Below are positions 8,614 to 18,235 of a stretch of 64,000 bases of DNA, in pieces. Position 1 is the stretch's first letter. Each line of letters opens with the position of its first letter. Both the position numbers and the translations under genes were made by a program. This DNA is from Mycosarcoma maydis. Its lineage: Eukaryota; Basidiomycota; Ustilaginomycetes; Ustilaginales. The stretch lies in assembly GCF_000328475.2 (NCBI RefSeq), contig NC_026488.1, positions 310,001 through 374,000 of the forward strand, in the 5' to 3' direction. The notes beneath the pieces were generated by a model. The model ran no database searches and had not been told where the DNA came from. It saw only the letters and a program-made list of their open reading frames with translations.

Positions 8614-11400
8614 CTACCAACCGCGAATGCCCAGAATATGCCGAACATCACTTGCGAACCTTAAGCTATCGAGGACCGGCAAGAGATCAAGCAGCGCCTC
8701 GTCATTAGGATCACTCGTCCAACCCTCCACGGGAATGCCATTTTCCCTATTCAGCCGATAACTCGCTGGGCTGTTATCGACCAAGCAGACCTTGCTCAAA
8801 TCCTCATCTACCACCTGCAGATTCTTGACATATGAGCCCGCCTTGAACGAGCAGCTCTCCCTGAACAGTCTTGCCGAAATCAAGCCGCGACCCTGATCAA
8901 GCCAGTCGATGACCGGGTCCGCATATTCCTGCACGGACGCGGTGAAGATCACCACCGTGTACCACGACGCTACCTTGCGCAGAAAGTAGTCCGCCCACGG
9001 CCGTTTGTAGACGTGGTACAGTACCGAGCGCCCGTCGAGCACCACTTCGACCATGTGCGGCCGGATACGCCGCGGATTATCGTTGGCTCGCAGACCCAAG
9101 AATGCACCGGCGGCTTCGAGACCTAGAAATCCGGACGTGGTCGTACGTCCGCCCGCCGACGCGTAGTGAGACGGTGAACGTGAGGTCGAGTGGATCAGTG
9201 TCTCGTCGAGGTCGAGAACGAGGATCTTGGGTGAGTGGTGAATGATGTTGCTCGTGGGTCCACGCGGAATCTGACTGCTCGGTATCACCGCAGACGATCG
9301 ATCAGATCCATCGGCTGCAGCCCGACGAGCTGCCCTGCCTTTGGCAATCCGGGACTGCCGCTCCGCCTCCATCACAGCCTCCTTCTCCGCCATAACTGTA
9401 TCGATGGGCTCGGCCTTGCTGTTATGTGCCAGCATCGGATCTACCACCTGCGGGTTAGGCAGCAACTTGGACGGCGTCCTTTGTCCCGAAGTGATTGCCT
9501 TCCACACCGGTCCCAATGCAGCCGCTTGCTCTTCGGTCACAGGTTCCTGGTCGACGAAAAGGCTGGCGTCCTTCGCATCTGGCTTGGGCGTACGTGGACG
9601 ACCTGCGCTTCCGCTGCGCTTTTCGCCGTCCCACTGAGGCTCCACTTTGCTCGCAAATCGAAGCGGAGATGGGCGTTTCGACGACCGAGTAGGCGTCGCT
9701 TGGTCGCTCGAGTTCTTCTCGAGGATCGGAACTTGAGCTCGCTCGTAAATCGCTTCGACAGCTTCTTCTGCTCGCATAGTGCGACGCCTGCGAAGGTAGC
9801 GCACACAGTTCAAGGGGCACAACAGCACCATGACCAACAGGTTTCGTAATGTCAAAAACGTTCTGCGAATCGCTCGTTTTGCTAAACTTTTCCGTTTCGA
9901 CGGCACAGCACCGTGTTTGGCAGCTGTCGTGCCGTCGGCGTTTCCGTTACGAGGAGCGAACCAGCCTCGCGAGTCGTCGGCCTCGGATGCTCGAGTAGAA
10001 GAGTTGGCAGATGATCGAGCCGAGCGGCGCTTCCTCGTCCTGGAGGAGGTGAGACTACGATCGACAGCTTGTTCTGAGTCGGTGGTGCTGATGAGCGACG
10101 AGCTAGACGAGGAAATCATGCTTTCCGTGGCGGTGATGGCAGCCGCTTGTCTTCGACGTAAAGATCCCTTCCTAGAGGCAGACGGTGTTGTTATGGTGGA
10201 CGCGGGCGAATCGGACGGCTTGTTGCGCTGAGTCGTGGGTGTGATTTCAACGTCCGTGGAAGATGAGGCTGAATTCTTCTTCGGCGTTGCCGATGCAGCA
10301 GTCGGATGCACCACCGACGACGTGGGATCCTCTTTGGCAACAGTTTCGATTGCCTCGACTTGTCCCTTTGCCGCCTCGAGCAGAGTTTGCGAGTCGACCC
10401 TCTTTTCATCCGCCTCATCCTGCGAGCTAGCTTCACTGGCGTCACTGGTCACGTGAATTTCTGGCCACGTTTCCTCCGATACAGAAGCGGAGCCTGCAGC
10501 TGTGGTCAAAGTGATTGCTGCGTCGTGCGAGGCGTAAGAGCCTTCACCCCAACTGCTGTCGGCGCTGCTTTGCGAGATGGTGCGCTCTCGAGGCCCGTCC
10601 ATGTCTTCCGGCGCAAAATCGCCGCCGTCGAACTCGACAATGTCCTCACGTTCCTTTTCGGTCATGAGCTCCGGGTCGTCGTGCCTGAGCATATGCTCTT
10701 GTTGAACAGGCCATGCTTCTAGCTGTTGATCCTGAGGCGGAGGGGAAAGGGAGAGAGAGCTGGTTGGTCCGAGGCAAGAATTGCGCTTGGATCTGCGCCG
10801 GTGCCTAGATTCCGACTCGTCTGTGCTGCTAGAATACTCGCCAAGACGATGGGGGAATGTTTGGTCGTATCCCGAAGAGGCAGTGCGCCGCGCTAGATCT
10901 CGTCGCGGAGCGGTTGACGACAGCAGCAGATCGTCTAGACTGGGTACACGTCTTGTGCGTCGAACGGAAAGCTGGGAATCGCTGTTCTTGCGCGAGTGAC
11001 GGTGGGAGCCAGGGTGGATGGCGTCATCGAGCCAGCCTGTCAGCCCCCAAAGGCCGCTCCATCTGGCTGTTTGTGTCTGCTGCGAATCCGAATCACTGTC
11101 GTCTGTATCCAGCGCATGAGCGGGGTAGATACCGGCAGGTGTGCTTCCGGTTCGGCGTAACTCGTTTTTGGTATACAGGGCTTGCGAAGGTTGGTCTTGC
11201 TCTTGCGACCATCTTCGCAGCGAGGAGGAAGTAGACGTGGTGGCAGGAGAGGTGCTCGATGCTCTCCTGCTGGCGGGAAGAGAGGAATGCGAGCGAGAGC
11301 GCTGGGCAGACGACGAGGACGAGGGTCGTGATGGGGGTCGATCCGATGCCGGCGCGAATGAGCGGCTAAGGACCGAATCGAGATAGCTGATCGAGTTCAT
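8614..11400 (-). CDS. NEM1: Nem1-type nuclear envelope phosphatase (HAD family)
   Basis: 928 residues, single exon. The C-terminal ~200 residues are an FCP1/SCP-like HAD phosphatase: the catalytic DLDET lies at 730-734, followed by the VIFTAS block and the LVDNSP block. An insert after DLDETLIHS (SRSPSHYASAGG...) is typical of the Nem1/Dullard group. Nem1 with Spo7 dephosphorylates the phosphatidate phosphatase Pah1 at the ER/nuclear envelope and so controls lipid synthesis and nuclear shape. A hydrophobic segment flanked by basic clusters (about 512-535, FLTLRNLLVMVLL) is the likely membrane anchor. The N-terminal half is Ser-rich and low in complexity, which explains a length about twice that of yeast Nem1. 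The start MNSISYLDSVLSR resembles family N-termini. Confidence 0.92.
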   Translation of the reverse strand: MNSISYLDSVLSRSFAPASDRPPSRPSSSSSAQRSRSHSSLPASRRASSTSPATTSTSSSLRRWSQEQDQPSQALYTKNELRRTGSTPAGIYPAHALDTDDSDSDSQQTQTARWSGLWGLTGWLDDAIHPGSHRHSRKNSDSQLSVRRTRRVPSLDDLLLSSTAPRRDLARRTASSGYDQTFPHRLGEYSSSTDESESRHRRRSKRNSCLGPTSSLSLSPPPQDQQLEAWPVQQEHMLRHDDPELMTEKEREDIVEFDGGDFAPEDMDGPRERTISQSSADSSWGEGSYASHDAAITLTTAAGSASVSEETWPEIHVTSDASEASSQDEADEKRVDSQTLLEAAKGQVEAIETVAKEDPTSSVVHPTAASATPKKNSASSSTDVEITPTTQRNKPSDSPASTITTPSASRKGSLRRRQAAAITATESMISSSSSSLISTTDSEQAVDRSLTSSRTRKRRSARSSANSSTRASEADDSRGWFAPRNGNADGTTAAKHGAVPSKRKSLAKRAIRRTFLTLRNLLVMVLLCPLNCVRYLRRRRTMRAEEAVEAIYERAQVPILEKNSSDQATPTRSSKRPSPLRFASKVEPQWDGEKRSGSAGRPRTPKPDAKDASLFVDQEPVTEEQAAALGPVWKAITSGQRTPSKLLPNPQVVDPMLAHNSKAEPIDTVMAEKEAVMEAERQSRIAKGRAARRAAADGSDRSSAVIPSSQIPRGPTSNIIHHSPKILVLDLDETLIHSTSRSPSHYASAGGRTTTSGFLGLEAAGAFLGLRANDNPRRIRPHMVEVVLDGRSVLYHVYKRPWADYFLRKVASWYTVVIFTASVQEYADPVIDWLDQGRGLISARLFRESCSFKAGSYVKNLQVVDEDLSKVCLVDNSPASYRLNRENGIPVEGWTSDPNDEALLDLLPVLDSLRFASDVRHILGIRGW

Positions 11401-11805
11401 GTTGACGGAGAGGATGCGCAGTGGCCAGCGTTAGTGTTCGATGACGGAGGTGGTCACTCTGTGCTTGTGTGTTGGCAAATCGAAGCGTAGAGGACTGTGA
11501 ACGTGATGAGGCGAAAGGATCGGATTCACCGATCCATGATCGGCGGCGCTCGGTGATGGCCGGTTGAGATGAAGTGTTTCTTGGTGTTGGTTTTGCGATG
11601 TGGGATGGCGGCGAGTGCTGATGCACACCCTGCGCCAAAGCCTTGAGAGGTCGCAAGTTTCCGACAATGGACGGGGCCAAGGCGATGGGAAGCAAGATGG
11701 AGCTTGAACGAAAGACAGAGTGAGAGATCACAGGGTATAAGCATGACCAGAGCAGCCAAAGTGGAAGCGAAGCTAGCTTAAGCAGCTTTCAAGTTTGACT
11801 TGACC

Positions 11806-11839
11806 ATTCGTGATTTACGATTGTGATTCACGACTCGTG
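11806..11839. repeat. Degenerate heptamer tract
   Basis: Units ATTCGTG, ATTTACG, ATTGTG, ATTCACG, ACTCGTG in direct succession. Both orientations of the CACG/CGTG core are mixed in one tract. Confidence 0.75.
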
Positions 11840-11869
11840 ACTGTCTCTGAACAGCCAGCGACGCCCTGC

Positions 11870-11904
11870 ATTCACGATTCACGATTCACGATTCACGATT
11901 CACG
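11870..11904. repeat. Perfect (ATTCACG)5 heptamer array
   Basis: Five uninterrupted 7-bp units ATTCACG, read directly from the sequence. It ends in ATTTCTCTCTC. It lies in the shared promoter region upstream of NEM1. Confidence 0.95.
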
Positions 11905-11926
11905 ATTTCTCTCTCTCGCCTCAGGC

Positions 11927-12070
11927 TAAATAATCACGAATATGAATAAAAACTGAATATAATATTTAAATATATCCACCAAAAAAGCCAACCCCCCACC
12001 AGCCTTACGCCCGCATGGAATAAAAACTTGTAAATCGTAAATTAACTATAGTATAATATTTAATATGCGC
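11927..12070. other. AT-rich island
   Basis: A stretch dominated by A/T (TAATATTTAAATATATCC, TATAGTATAATATTTAATATG) broken by a short C-rich piece. No ORF. It could be a replication origin, a nucleosome-free promoter element or a decayed repeat; the sequence does not decide. Confidence 0.5.
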
Positions 12071-12263
12071 GATAGTACAGTCATAAGTAGTCAGAGTGAC
12101 CCAACAATCAACAAATTCCTCTATGCACCACCGTACACGCAAAATTGCCTGTCTTGCAACACAAGTTACTCCACATTCACGTTTATTGAGTCACCCAGCT
12201 CAGAGTCAACCGCGCACGACCCCACGCACGACGAATTCAAGATTCGCTTGCTGCCGACAGTTG

Positions 12264-12319
12264 CCAATCGCCAATCGCCAATCGCCAATCGCCAATCGCC
12301 AATCGCCAATCGTCAATCG
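12264..12319. repeat. (CCAATCG)7 array of CCAAT boxes
   Basis: Seven perfect CCAATCG units (starts 12264, 12271, 12278, 12285, 12292, 12299, 12306) plus one degenerate TCAATCG. Each contains a CCAAT pentamer, the core bound by the HAP/NF-Y complex in fungi. It sits about 190-240 nt upstream of the ATG at 12501. The period is the same 7 bp as the other arrays, so it may be a member of that family rather than a selected promoter element. Confidence 0.85.
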
Positions 12320-12500
12320 CGACTCGTGACTCTGCCATGGCTGGAATTGTATACCGACTTCCGAACTTCCGAGCCGGAGCGCATAAACCAACTCGTTCTT
12401 TGTAGACCCTTTGCTCACCATTATCAATCCGTCTTAACGTGAACATCGTCTTCGTTCCTGGTTGCTCTGCAACAGCGCACATACTTGAGCATCGGCATCC

Positions 12501-13571
12501 ATGCTCCAACCAGCAGCCATTACAGCGCTGCTCTCGCAGCTGATCAACGATGCCAACTCGAACGATTCCATCCATCCACACACGGCACTCCTCACGCTCC
12601 TCGAATCGTCCGAGCTGTACGCTTCGGCAACCCGACTTGTAGATGCGCCTCCTAGCAAATCTGCCGTGGCATCCATCTTGGCCAGCACTGCGGCAGCGAC
12701 TGGCTCTGCTTTCACCGCACCTCCTCCGCCTACAGCTCGGCCGACATTGTTGTCGTTGGACGAGCGTGTGGCGTGCTTGTCGGCGATTGCAACAACGAGC
12801 TGGAGGGAGGCTACGGAACACAAATCCAAAAGCGAAACAAAGGGAGTGGTCATGCCGGGAGCGTCGATCTCGGTGGCTAAGCATGGGATGACTGGTATGG
12901 CGGGTGTAGAGGGCACCAAGGAGGTGGTGCCGTTGCTGTTGGAGAGCGATCTGGGAAGGATATTGGTCATGCCAATTGTACCTCGTGTGCCGACGTTGAG
13001 TCCATCGAGGGGTGAGCTGACTGCGATGGACGAAACGCAGGACGATAGCGGCAGCTTTGGCGACCGGAACAAACCGTTTATGCTTCTCACGCTCAATGCC
13101 GCTTCCTCTCCAGCATCTGCTACGCATTACCAGGCGCCATCAACGCCGCAGCAGAACCACTCGACGTTGAGCCCTGCACTTGCTTCTTCCACCGCTACCC
13201 TCTCGGCCAACAACACGACGCGTTCACGACTACTGTCTGGAGTCACCACGCCCACTTCGACACGCTCCGATCACACGCCCACACCCTCGCGTTCGCCCGT
13301 TTCGGACCATTTTCCCATCTCGAGCGGCGTACCGCAACGTTCGTCGTCGCCCACACCGGCAGGCAGCGAGGCAGATGTGGCGCAATCGCAGGCAAATGCG
13401 GCGGAACAAGATGCCAGGGATGCCAAAATCTGGTCGGCACTCTACGCGCAGGCAAAGGCGTTGGCTAGGGTTTTGGCCCCGAGCTTGGCAGAATGCGGCG
13501 TGGGTCAGCATGACCTAGACGATCACGCTGAGACAAAACAGAGTGTGGGGGTGAGCGACGACGAGATTTGA
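12501..13571 (+). CDS. LAMTOR2-like (roadblock/LC7) Ragulator subunit, expanded
   Basis: 356 residues, single exon. The N-terminus MLQPAAITALLSQ aligns by eye with the start of animal LAMTOR2/p14. Later blocks also fit: RVACLSAIATTSWREA (helix 2 region), PLLLESDLGRILVMP and FMLLTLNA (β-strands), and a C-terminal helix WSALYAQAKALARVLAPSL. Between the last strand and the helix is a Ser/Thr/Pro-rich insert of about 120 residues. LAMTOR2 proteins are normally about 125 residues. In the family, LAMTOR2 pairs with LAMTOR3 in the Ragulator/EGO complex, which anchors Rag GTPases on lysosome or vacuole for TORC1 signalling. That role is inferred. The gene lies tandem to gluconokinase and divergent from NEM1. 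Confidence 0.6.
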   Translation: MLQPAAITALLSQLINDANSNDSIHPHTALLTLLESSELYASATRLVDAPPSKSAVASILASTAAATGSAFTAPPPPTARPTLLSLDERVACLSAIATTSWREATEHKSKSETKGVVMPGASISVAKHGMTGMAGVEGTKEVVPLLLESDLGRILVMPIVPRVPTLSPSRGELTAMDETQDDSGSFGDRNKPFMLLTLNAASSPASATHYQAPSTPQQNHSTLSPALASSTATLSANNTTRSRLLSGVTTPTSTRSDHTPTPSRSPVSDHFPISSGVPQRSSSPTPAGSEADVAQSQANAAEQDARDAKIWSALYAQAKALARVLAPSLAECGVGQHDLDDHAETKQSVGVSDDEI

Positions 13572-14067
13572 TTCGTGACACGTATACTGTAGCTCGTGAT
13601 GTGTGGATGGCATGCATCGATACCGTTGCTTGACATGCATGGCAGAGACATGCTTGATTGAAGTTAAAATGAAACATGTCGTGATGAGATACTCATGACT
13701 CATTACTGCAAGGCCATCATCGTGGGGGTGGTGAGAGTCACATCCCGTTAAGTGAGAGTCGTGAGTTGGTGATGCGGTCGCGTGTCACAGGTTAGATTTT
13801 TTGAGTCAAAGTCGGGCTGTGTTGGTTGCGGAGCGCCCGGACCGCGTTCGGGGTTCGGGGTTCGTGATTCGAGATTCGAGATTGCACTTCTCCCCCACTC
13901 TTTCCAGCTCGCATCGAGGGATTCCTTGAACCTCTTCGCGCGCACGATATTTGGCTTGTTTTCGTACCTCGACCACGTCAATAACCGAGTGCATCGACAG
14001 CGTGTCAGTGTCACGTTTGGCAACTCACGTTTGGTAAATCTGGACGATTATTGTTACGAGCGCCAAG
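13572..14067. other. Intergenic region, LAMTOR2-like to gluconokinase
   Basis: No gene supported. It includes a GGGTTCGGGGTTCGTGATTC stretch followed by ATTCGAG repeats (about 13850-13886), again heptamer-like. It presumably holds the gluconokinase promoter. Confidence 0.5.
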
Positions 14068-14823
14068 ATGACGGGACAAGCGATGGCTACGTTGGTGATC
14101 GTGATGGGTACTTCTGGCTCGGGGAAATCGACGGTGGGGTCGGCATTATCGGCTGCACTGGGTTGTGCGTTTGTCGACGGAGACGATTTGCATCCAGCGA
14201 GTAATGTGGACAAGATGTCGAGGGGTCAGCCTTTAAACGACCAAGATCGGGAGCCGTGGTTGATCACGATTCGACGTACCGGTTTGGAACTCGCTACCTC
14301 GCAAACACTGGCTTCTGATGCTCTGCGCAACAAAGAAAAAAGCCAATCGGCAAAGCTGGCCGAAGTATACGAGACAAGTCGCCAATCCACCTCGCAGATC
14401 GACCTGGCTGCTGAATCCAGCTCGATTCGCGCTAAACCGCAACCAAGCCAAGCACATTCCAACAAGCATATAGCCGTCATCGCGTGTTCCTCGCTGAAAC
14501 TCATCTATCGCAGACTGCTCAGAGGCACAATCCCGTCGCTCACACACCCCACTGCGTCTCAACCCGAATCTCAGCTACCGTCGGATCTGCAAGTCATCCA
14601 TATCTACCTCGATCTCTCCAAGCAATTGCTCGAACACAGAATGTCGAATCGCAAAGGCCACTTTATGAAGTTGGACATGCTCTATTCTCAGTTAGATACA
14701 TTGCAGGTGCCGGACGAGCACAAGGAGTTCGGGGTGATCAAAGTCAAGGTGGAAAGCGAGACGACTACGGATGAGATCGTCAAGGATGCCATGGATCAGT
14801 TGAAGCAGAGAGGTGTAATTTGA
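14068..14823 (+). CDS. Gluconokinase (GntK family)
   Basis: 251 residues. The N-terminus has a P-loop GTSGSGKST (14-22) and the family block FVDGDDLHPASNVDKMSRGQPLNDQDREPW, so this is the gluconate kinase branch of P-loop kinases: gluconate + ATP gives 6-phosphogluconate, feeding the pentose phosphate pathway. The later block VIACSSLKLIYRRLLRG matches the family's CSALKxxYRxxLR. A C-terminal HFMKxxMLxSQLxTLxxP motif (residues ~190-215) is also typical. Between the two halves is an insert of roughly 50 polar residues not found in compact bacterial or yeast enzymes (~170-195 residues). A second in-frame ATG five codons in (14083) could also start translation. It converges on uL23m. Confidence 0.9.
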   Translation: MTGQAMATLVIVMGTSGSGKSTVGSALSAALGCAFVDGDDLHPASNVDKMSRGQPLNDQDREPWLITIRRTGLELATSQTLASDALRNKEKSQSAKLAEVYETSRQSTSQIDLAAESSSIRAKPQPSQAHSNKHIAVIACSSLKLIYRRLLRGTIPSLTHPTASQPESQLPSDLQVIHIYLDLSKQLLEHRMSNRKGHFMKLDMLYSQLDTLQVPDEHKEFGVIKVKVESETTTDEIVKDAMDQLKQRGVI

Positions 14824-15019
14824 GTGAAATCTTCGGACGTGGATTCACTCAAAAGAAGGGACAATGAAGCGATCGGAACCATGGTGCATGTTTTTTTTTG
14901 CTCACCTCATTCAATCACGAATCATACAAAAGTGCACGCAACTGGAAGAGTAACGAGATTTGAGATTGCGGATCGAGGATCCAAGGTATTCCGTGCGCCC
15001 ACAAGAGTGACGAGTCGAT

Positions 15020-16768
15020 CTAGGCAGCCTGAGAGGACGAGTGATTTGGCTTGAGCGCGGCCTCTCTCTTGAACTGCTCGACGAGCTCCTCGACTCTCTT
15101 CTCCTTGACCTTTCTCTCATCACTGAGCATCTGCAGAATCTTTCCATGCTTGGCACTGGGAAGACCTTGGGTCTTGACCATGAACCTTGGGAAATTTTCA
15201 CCCTCGGGCTTGGCGTTACTGACGATGCCTTTGCTCGCCAATGCATCCAAGTGATGATACATAGCGCGATCCCGATTGGCAATTTCTTGTTCGTACTGTT
15301 CCGAGCTCTTCCTACCTCTCCATCGCGTGGTCTTTGTCATCTTGAGGTAGACACGACTGCGTTCGTAGTCGAGTTCGGAAGTCAAGAGGTGCTGCTTGGA
15401 AAACTCGGGCGAGATCTCAGGGAACAGGAAAGGTTCCAACAAGCCCACTTCGATTTTTTTGTAGGTACGACCGCGACCGGAGATCACTTTGCCCGTTCGA
15501 TTGTCGCGCGTGACGGGCGAGCGGTAGATGGAAGATCGAGCCCAGGTAATTTTCAGACCGTAGATGGCGAGCAGATAAGAGCGGAGTGCGTGCTTGTGCA
15601 TTGAGAGTGGGACGCGGAAGGTGGCTTTGAACGCGTCGTATTGTGCGCCCTCGGGCGTGTGGTTTTTGACGAGCTTGACGATGGTGTTGGGTAGAAAAAT
15701 GAGCTCGCCCGCACGTTCAGGCACAGCGTACCAGCGTGGAGACGGCGAGGCGAGCACCAGTGAGTCTTCGGAATCGTCGAGGTAAACTTGCGATCGATCA
15801 CGAAGCTTCCAAGCCGCCTTCTCTTCGGCGACACGCTCTTCTGCAGACAGCTGCTCCCACGCCGCCCAAGCCTGGTCGTGCTCGGCGTTTTGGAGCGAGC
15901 GCACCGCAGCCCATCCTTCTTGGCCTGGAGCACCGAGCTTGTCGGGCAAGTGAGAGCTCTCGCCATCTTGTGGTGGTCGAGGGTAGCCCGAGGAATAGCC
16001 TTGCCTCCAGCCAAGTTTGCGGATGCAGTCGAATCGACAACGAAGCAACGCCTGTGCGCGCTGCTCGTGAGACATGCTCTTCCATACATCGCGCAAAGCA
16101 AAGTCCACCTGCTGCTGGTAGTCCATCATATCCCAAACGTCGACCTGAGAGAGGTAGTCGGGCTGAGATTTGGTAGCACTGTTAAGTTTGGCGTCAGCTG
16201 CTTCGAGCGTTTGACGGTACGAGTCAATCTGGTTAACGATCCATTCGTTTGGATCGTGAATGGTGGCCTCGGTGCCGATGAGGCTGCGGATTTCAGCGAG
16301 GGTGGGAGTCCAGAGACGAGCACGAGCGGATCGGAAGCTCTTGGCATCTTCGTAAGTGCCTCGGAGCCAATCGGGGAAGGAGCTTCGGAAGCCTTTGAGG
16401 AGCTGATTGATTTCGGGTGCGTGAGGTTCGAACCAGCCCCATTTGAGCAGAAGCTTGGCCTTGTCGGTGTCGGTGGTAGCTTTGCCGCGCTTCTTCCTGC
16501 CCGAAGTGGGGAGGTCGAGCTGAGGAGCAGCAGCAGAAGCATCAGCGTCAACAGCAGAGGCCGAGATGGACGCCTCTACGGCTTGGCGAGCGACGGTAGA
16601 GGCGGCGAAGCTTCTACTAGGCTGTTGGAGAGCGCCGGCGTTGGAAGCGAGCAGGGCCGATGCGTTACGAGCGGCGGACCTGGCGGTTGCGCGAGGGGCA
16701 GCAGCGGCGACGGTGCCTCGCAAGGCGGTGCATGCGATAAGAGCGCGAGAAGATGGAGCACTGATCAT
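15020..16768 (-). CDS. MRP20: Mitochondrial large-subunit ribosomal protein uL23m (Mrp20-like)
   Basis: 582 residues from the ATG at 16768. The frame stays open upstream to 16942, but that part consists of the dispersed GATTCGT repeats, so I excluded it. The N-terminus (MISAPSSRALIACTALRGTV, rich in Ala, Ser, Arg) is a mitochondrial presequence. Residues ~355-450 contain the L23 domain: FLPNTIVKLVKN, FRVPLSMHKHALRSYL, YGLKITWARSSIYRS, then RTYKKIEVGL. The protein would sit at the exit tunnel of the mitoribosome. It is more than twice the size of yeast Mrp20 (263 residues). Extra parts are a ~250-residue N-terminal block (about 90-340, W-rich) and a charged C-terminal tail (about 455-582). Confidence 0.85.
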   Translation of the reverse strand: MISAPSSRALIACTALRGTVAAAAPRATARSAARNASALLASNAGALQQPSRSFAASTVARQAVEASISASAVDADASAAAPQLDLPTSGRKKRGKATTDTDKAKLLLKWGWFEPHAPEINQLLKGFRSSFPDWLRGTYEDAKSFRSARARLWTPTLAEIRSLIGTEATIHDPNEWIVNQIDSYRQTLEAADAKLNSATKSQPDYLSQVDVWDMMDYQQQVDFALRDVWKSMSHEQRAQALLRCRFDCIRKLGWRQGYSSGYPRPPQDGESSHLPDKLGAPGQEGWAAVRSLQNAEHDQAWAAWEQLSAEERVAEEKAAWKLRDRSQVYLDDSEDSLVLASPSPRWYAVPERAGELIFLPNTIVKLVKNHTPEGAQYDAFKATFRVPLSMHKHALRSYLLAIYGLKITWARSSIYRSPVTRDNRTGKVISGRGRTYKKIEVGLLEPFLFPEISPEFSKQHLLTSELDYERSRVYLKMTKTTRWRGRKSSEQYEQEIANRDRAMYHHLDALASKGIVSNAKPEGENFPRFMVKTQGLPSAKHGKILQMLSDERKVKEKRVEELVEQFKREAALKPNHSSSQAA

Positions 16769-16890
16769 CTCTGCGGCGATGGGGGGATGAGCGGAATGCC
16801 AAGGACAGGCCAAGGAGCTGTGAGAGGAGATGATGGACGTGCAATTGATCAAGAAGCAGTGATCGTTTTTTCTTCTTCTCTGTCTCTTGC

Positions 16891-16917
16891 GATTCGTGAT
16901 TCGTGATTCTGTGATTC
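16891..16917. repeat. Heptamer tract (GATTCGT)
   Basis: Two perfect GATTCGT units, followed by GATTCTGTGATTC. It lies just upstream of the uL23m start. Confidence 0.75.
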
Positions 16918-17963
16918 TTTCTTCTAAGCCATTGTGATTCACAATGTCGTGGGCTCATCTGTTTCGACAGTTTGATTGACGCGATCTGACATTGTTATAT
17001 ATTTTTCAGTTTGCGGTCGTGGATTCGTGATTTGCCAGAAAGGCTCTCGCACGAGTGAGCTGCTTTTCATTTTTTTTTTTTTTGCATACACAAGTTAGCA
17101 ACATGTGCGACTTGTTACGATATGTATCGACTGTACAGGAGAAACATTCAAAAGGCAGGGTGGGAGACTGTGGGCGGGTATGTATGGTAGTACGAGGTGT
17201 AGAGGGATGGGCAGGATCAAGTGCAGGTGGGCTCAAGGCGACATGAAAGCAACCAGCTGAATTCATGACTCACACTGGGAGGGTCTCCTGGCGCGACGCA
17301 TCTTGATGGAGGGAGGGAGTGGCAAGGAGCGAGAACCGTTTGCAAGGCTGCAAATAAAGTGTTTGTAGCGCAGGTAGGGATGCAGTGAGTGAAACGGCGA
17401 CAGCCACGATTGAGCTGCACTGCATGCATATCAGTACATAGGGAGGGGAGTCGACGCCGACAACCATGAGAGGTGGTGAGCAGCCCCTATTGTGCACACG
17501 CGGTGTGCAGCACACTTGATTGAGCGCAAGCCAAGAACAGGAACGATCACGTCGGGCAACGAGGCGTAAGCTATGCATGGTCAGAGCAGCTTTGGCAGCA
17601 AAGCGTGAGTAGATTCAGTACAATCAAGAATCAAGAATGGTGGCAAGTGCCTAGACTCGACGAGCGCAGCTGCGTACAGTCCAAGTTTGGGCGCACAATG
17701 CCAATTTCTGCAGGCGAGGGAAGCAGGTTGGGCGATGGACTAAAAACAATCGTCAATTGTCCATAGGCTCGACTCACGACTGGCGTTCGAGACGAACGGG
17801 GAAAGCAGAGACGGATGATGGAACTCCGCTTTTGCTGCCGTCGCTGCCGTCTCTGCCGTCGCCGTGTAGAAGCGCGCTCTCCGCAAAACAAGAAAACAAA
17901 ACAAAAGAAAGAAAGAAAATTGAGTGTGCGGCGGCAAGCAGCGAGCGCTGACGTTGGAAGCGA

Positions 17964-17991
17964 GATTCACGATTCACAATTGACGATTGGG
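17964..17991. repeat. Degenerate heptamer tract
   Basis: Four units in phase: GATTCAC, GATTCAC, AATTGAC, GATTGGG. Confidence 0.75.
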
Positions 17992-18235
17992 AGGATTTTT
18001 GTTTCTTCTTGTCGTGACTTGTGACATGAACGAGGAAGCGTGAGTTGTGAGTCGGGAGTGCGTGCGGATTGTTGTATTCCAAGTCAAGTCGTGAGCATCG
18101 AGTGGTGAGTGTGAGTGGGTATTCGTATGATGAATCCGGTTTCGTGTTGGGTGAGCACGGCACACTCGCCTCAGTCACCGTCACGAGTCACTGACACTCT
18201 TAATGTCTGCTTTCGATCCATCATGTGCGAACCAC

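Larger units (their letters stand above)
11401..12500. other. Divergent intergenic region NEM1/LAMTOR2-like
   Basis: No gene supported. It contains heptamer tracts (11806-11839, 11870-11904), an AT-rich island (about 11927-12070) unlike the surrounding ~50% GC DNA, and an array of seven CCAATCG units (12264-12312) 190-240 nt upstream of the downstream gene's ATG. Confidence 0.7.

Noticed and set aside
16425..16440. GGTTCGAACCAG resembling a tRNA TΨC arm
   Set aside because: Lies inside the uL23m coding sequence, and no acceptor stem or D-arm is found at the right spacing.
15788..16906. 372-codon open frame antisense to uL23m
   Set aside because: Overlaps a recognised gene and its repeat-bearing leader; no family motif.
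16769..16942. 58-codon N-terminal extension of uL23m
   Set aside because: Would encode the dispersed GATTCGT repeats and hide the mitochondrial presequence that starts at 16768.
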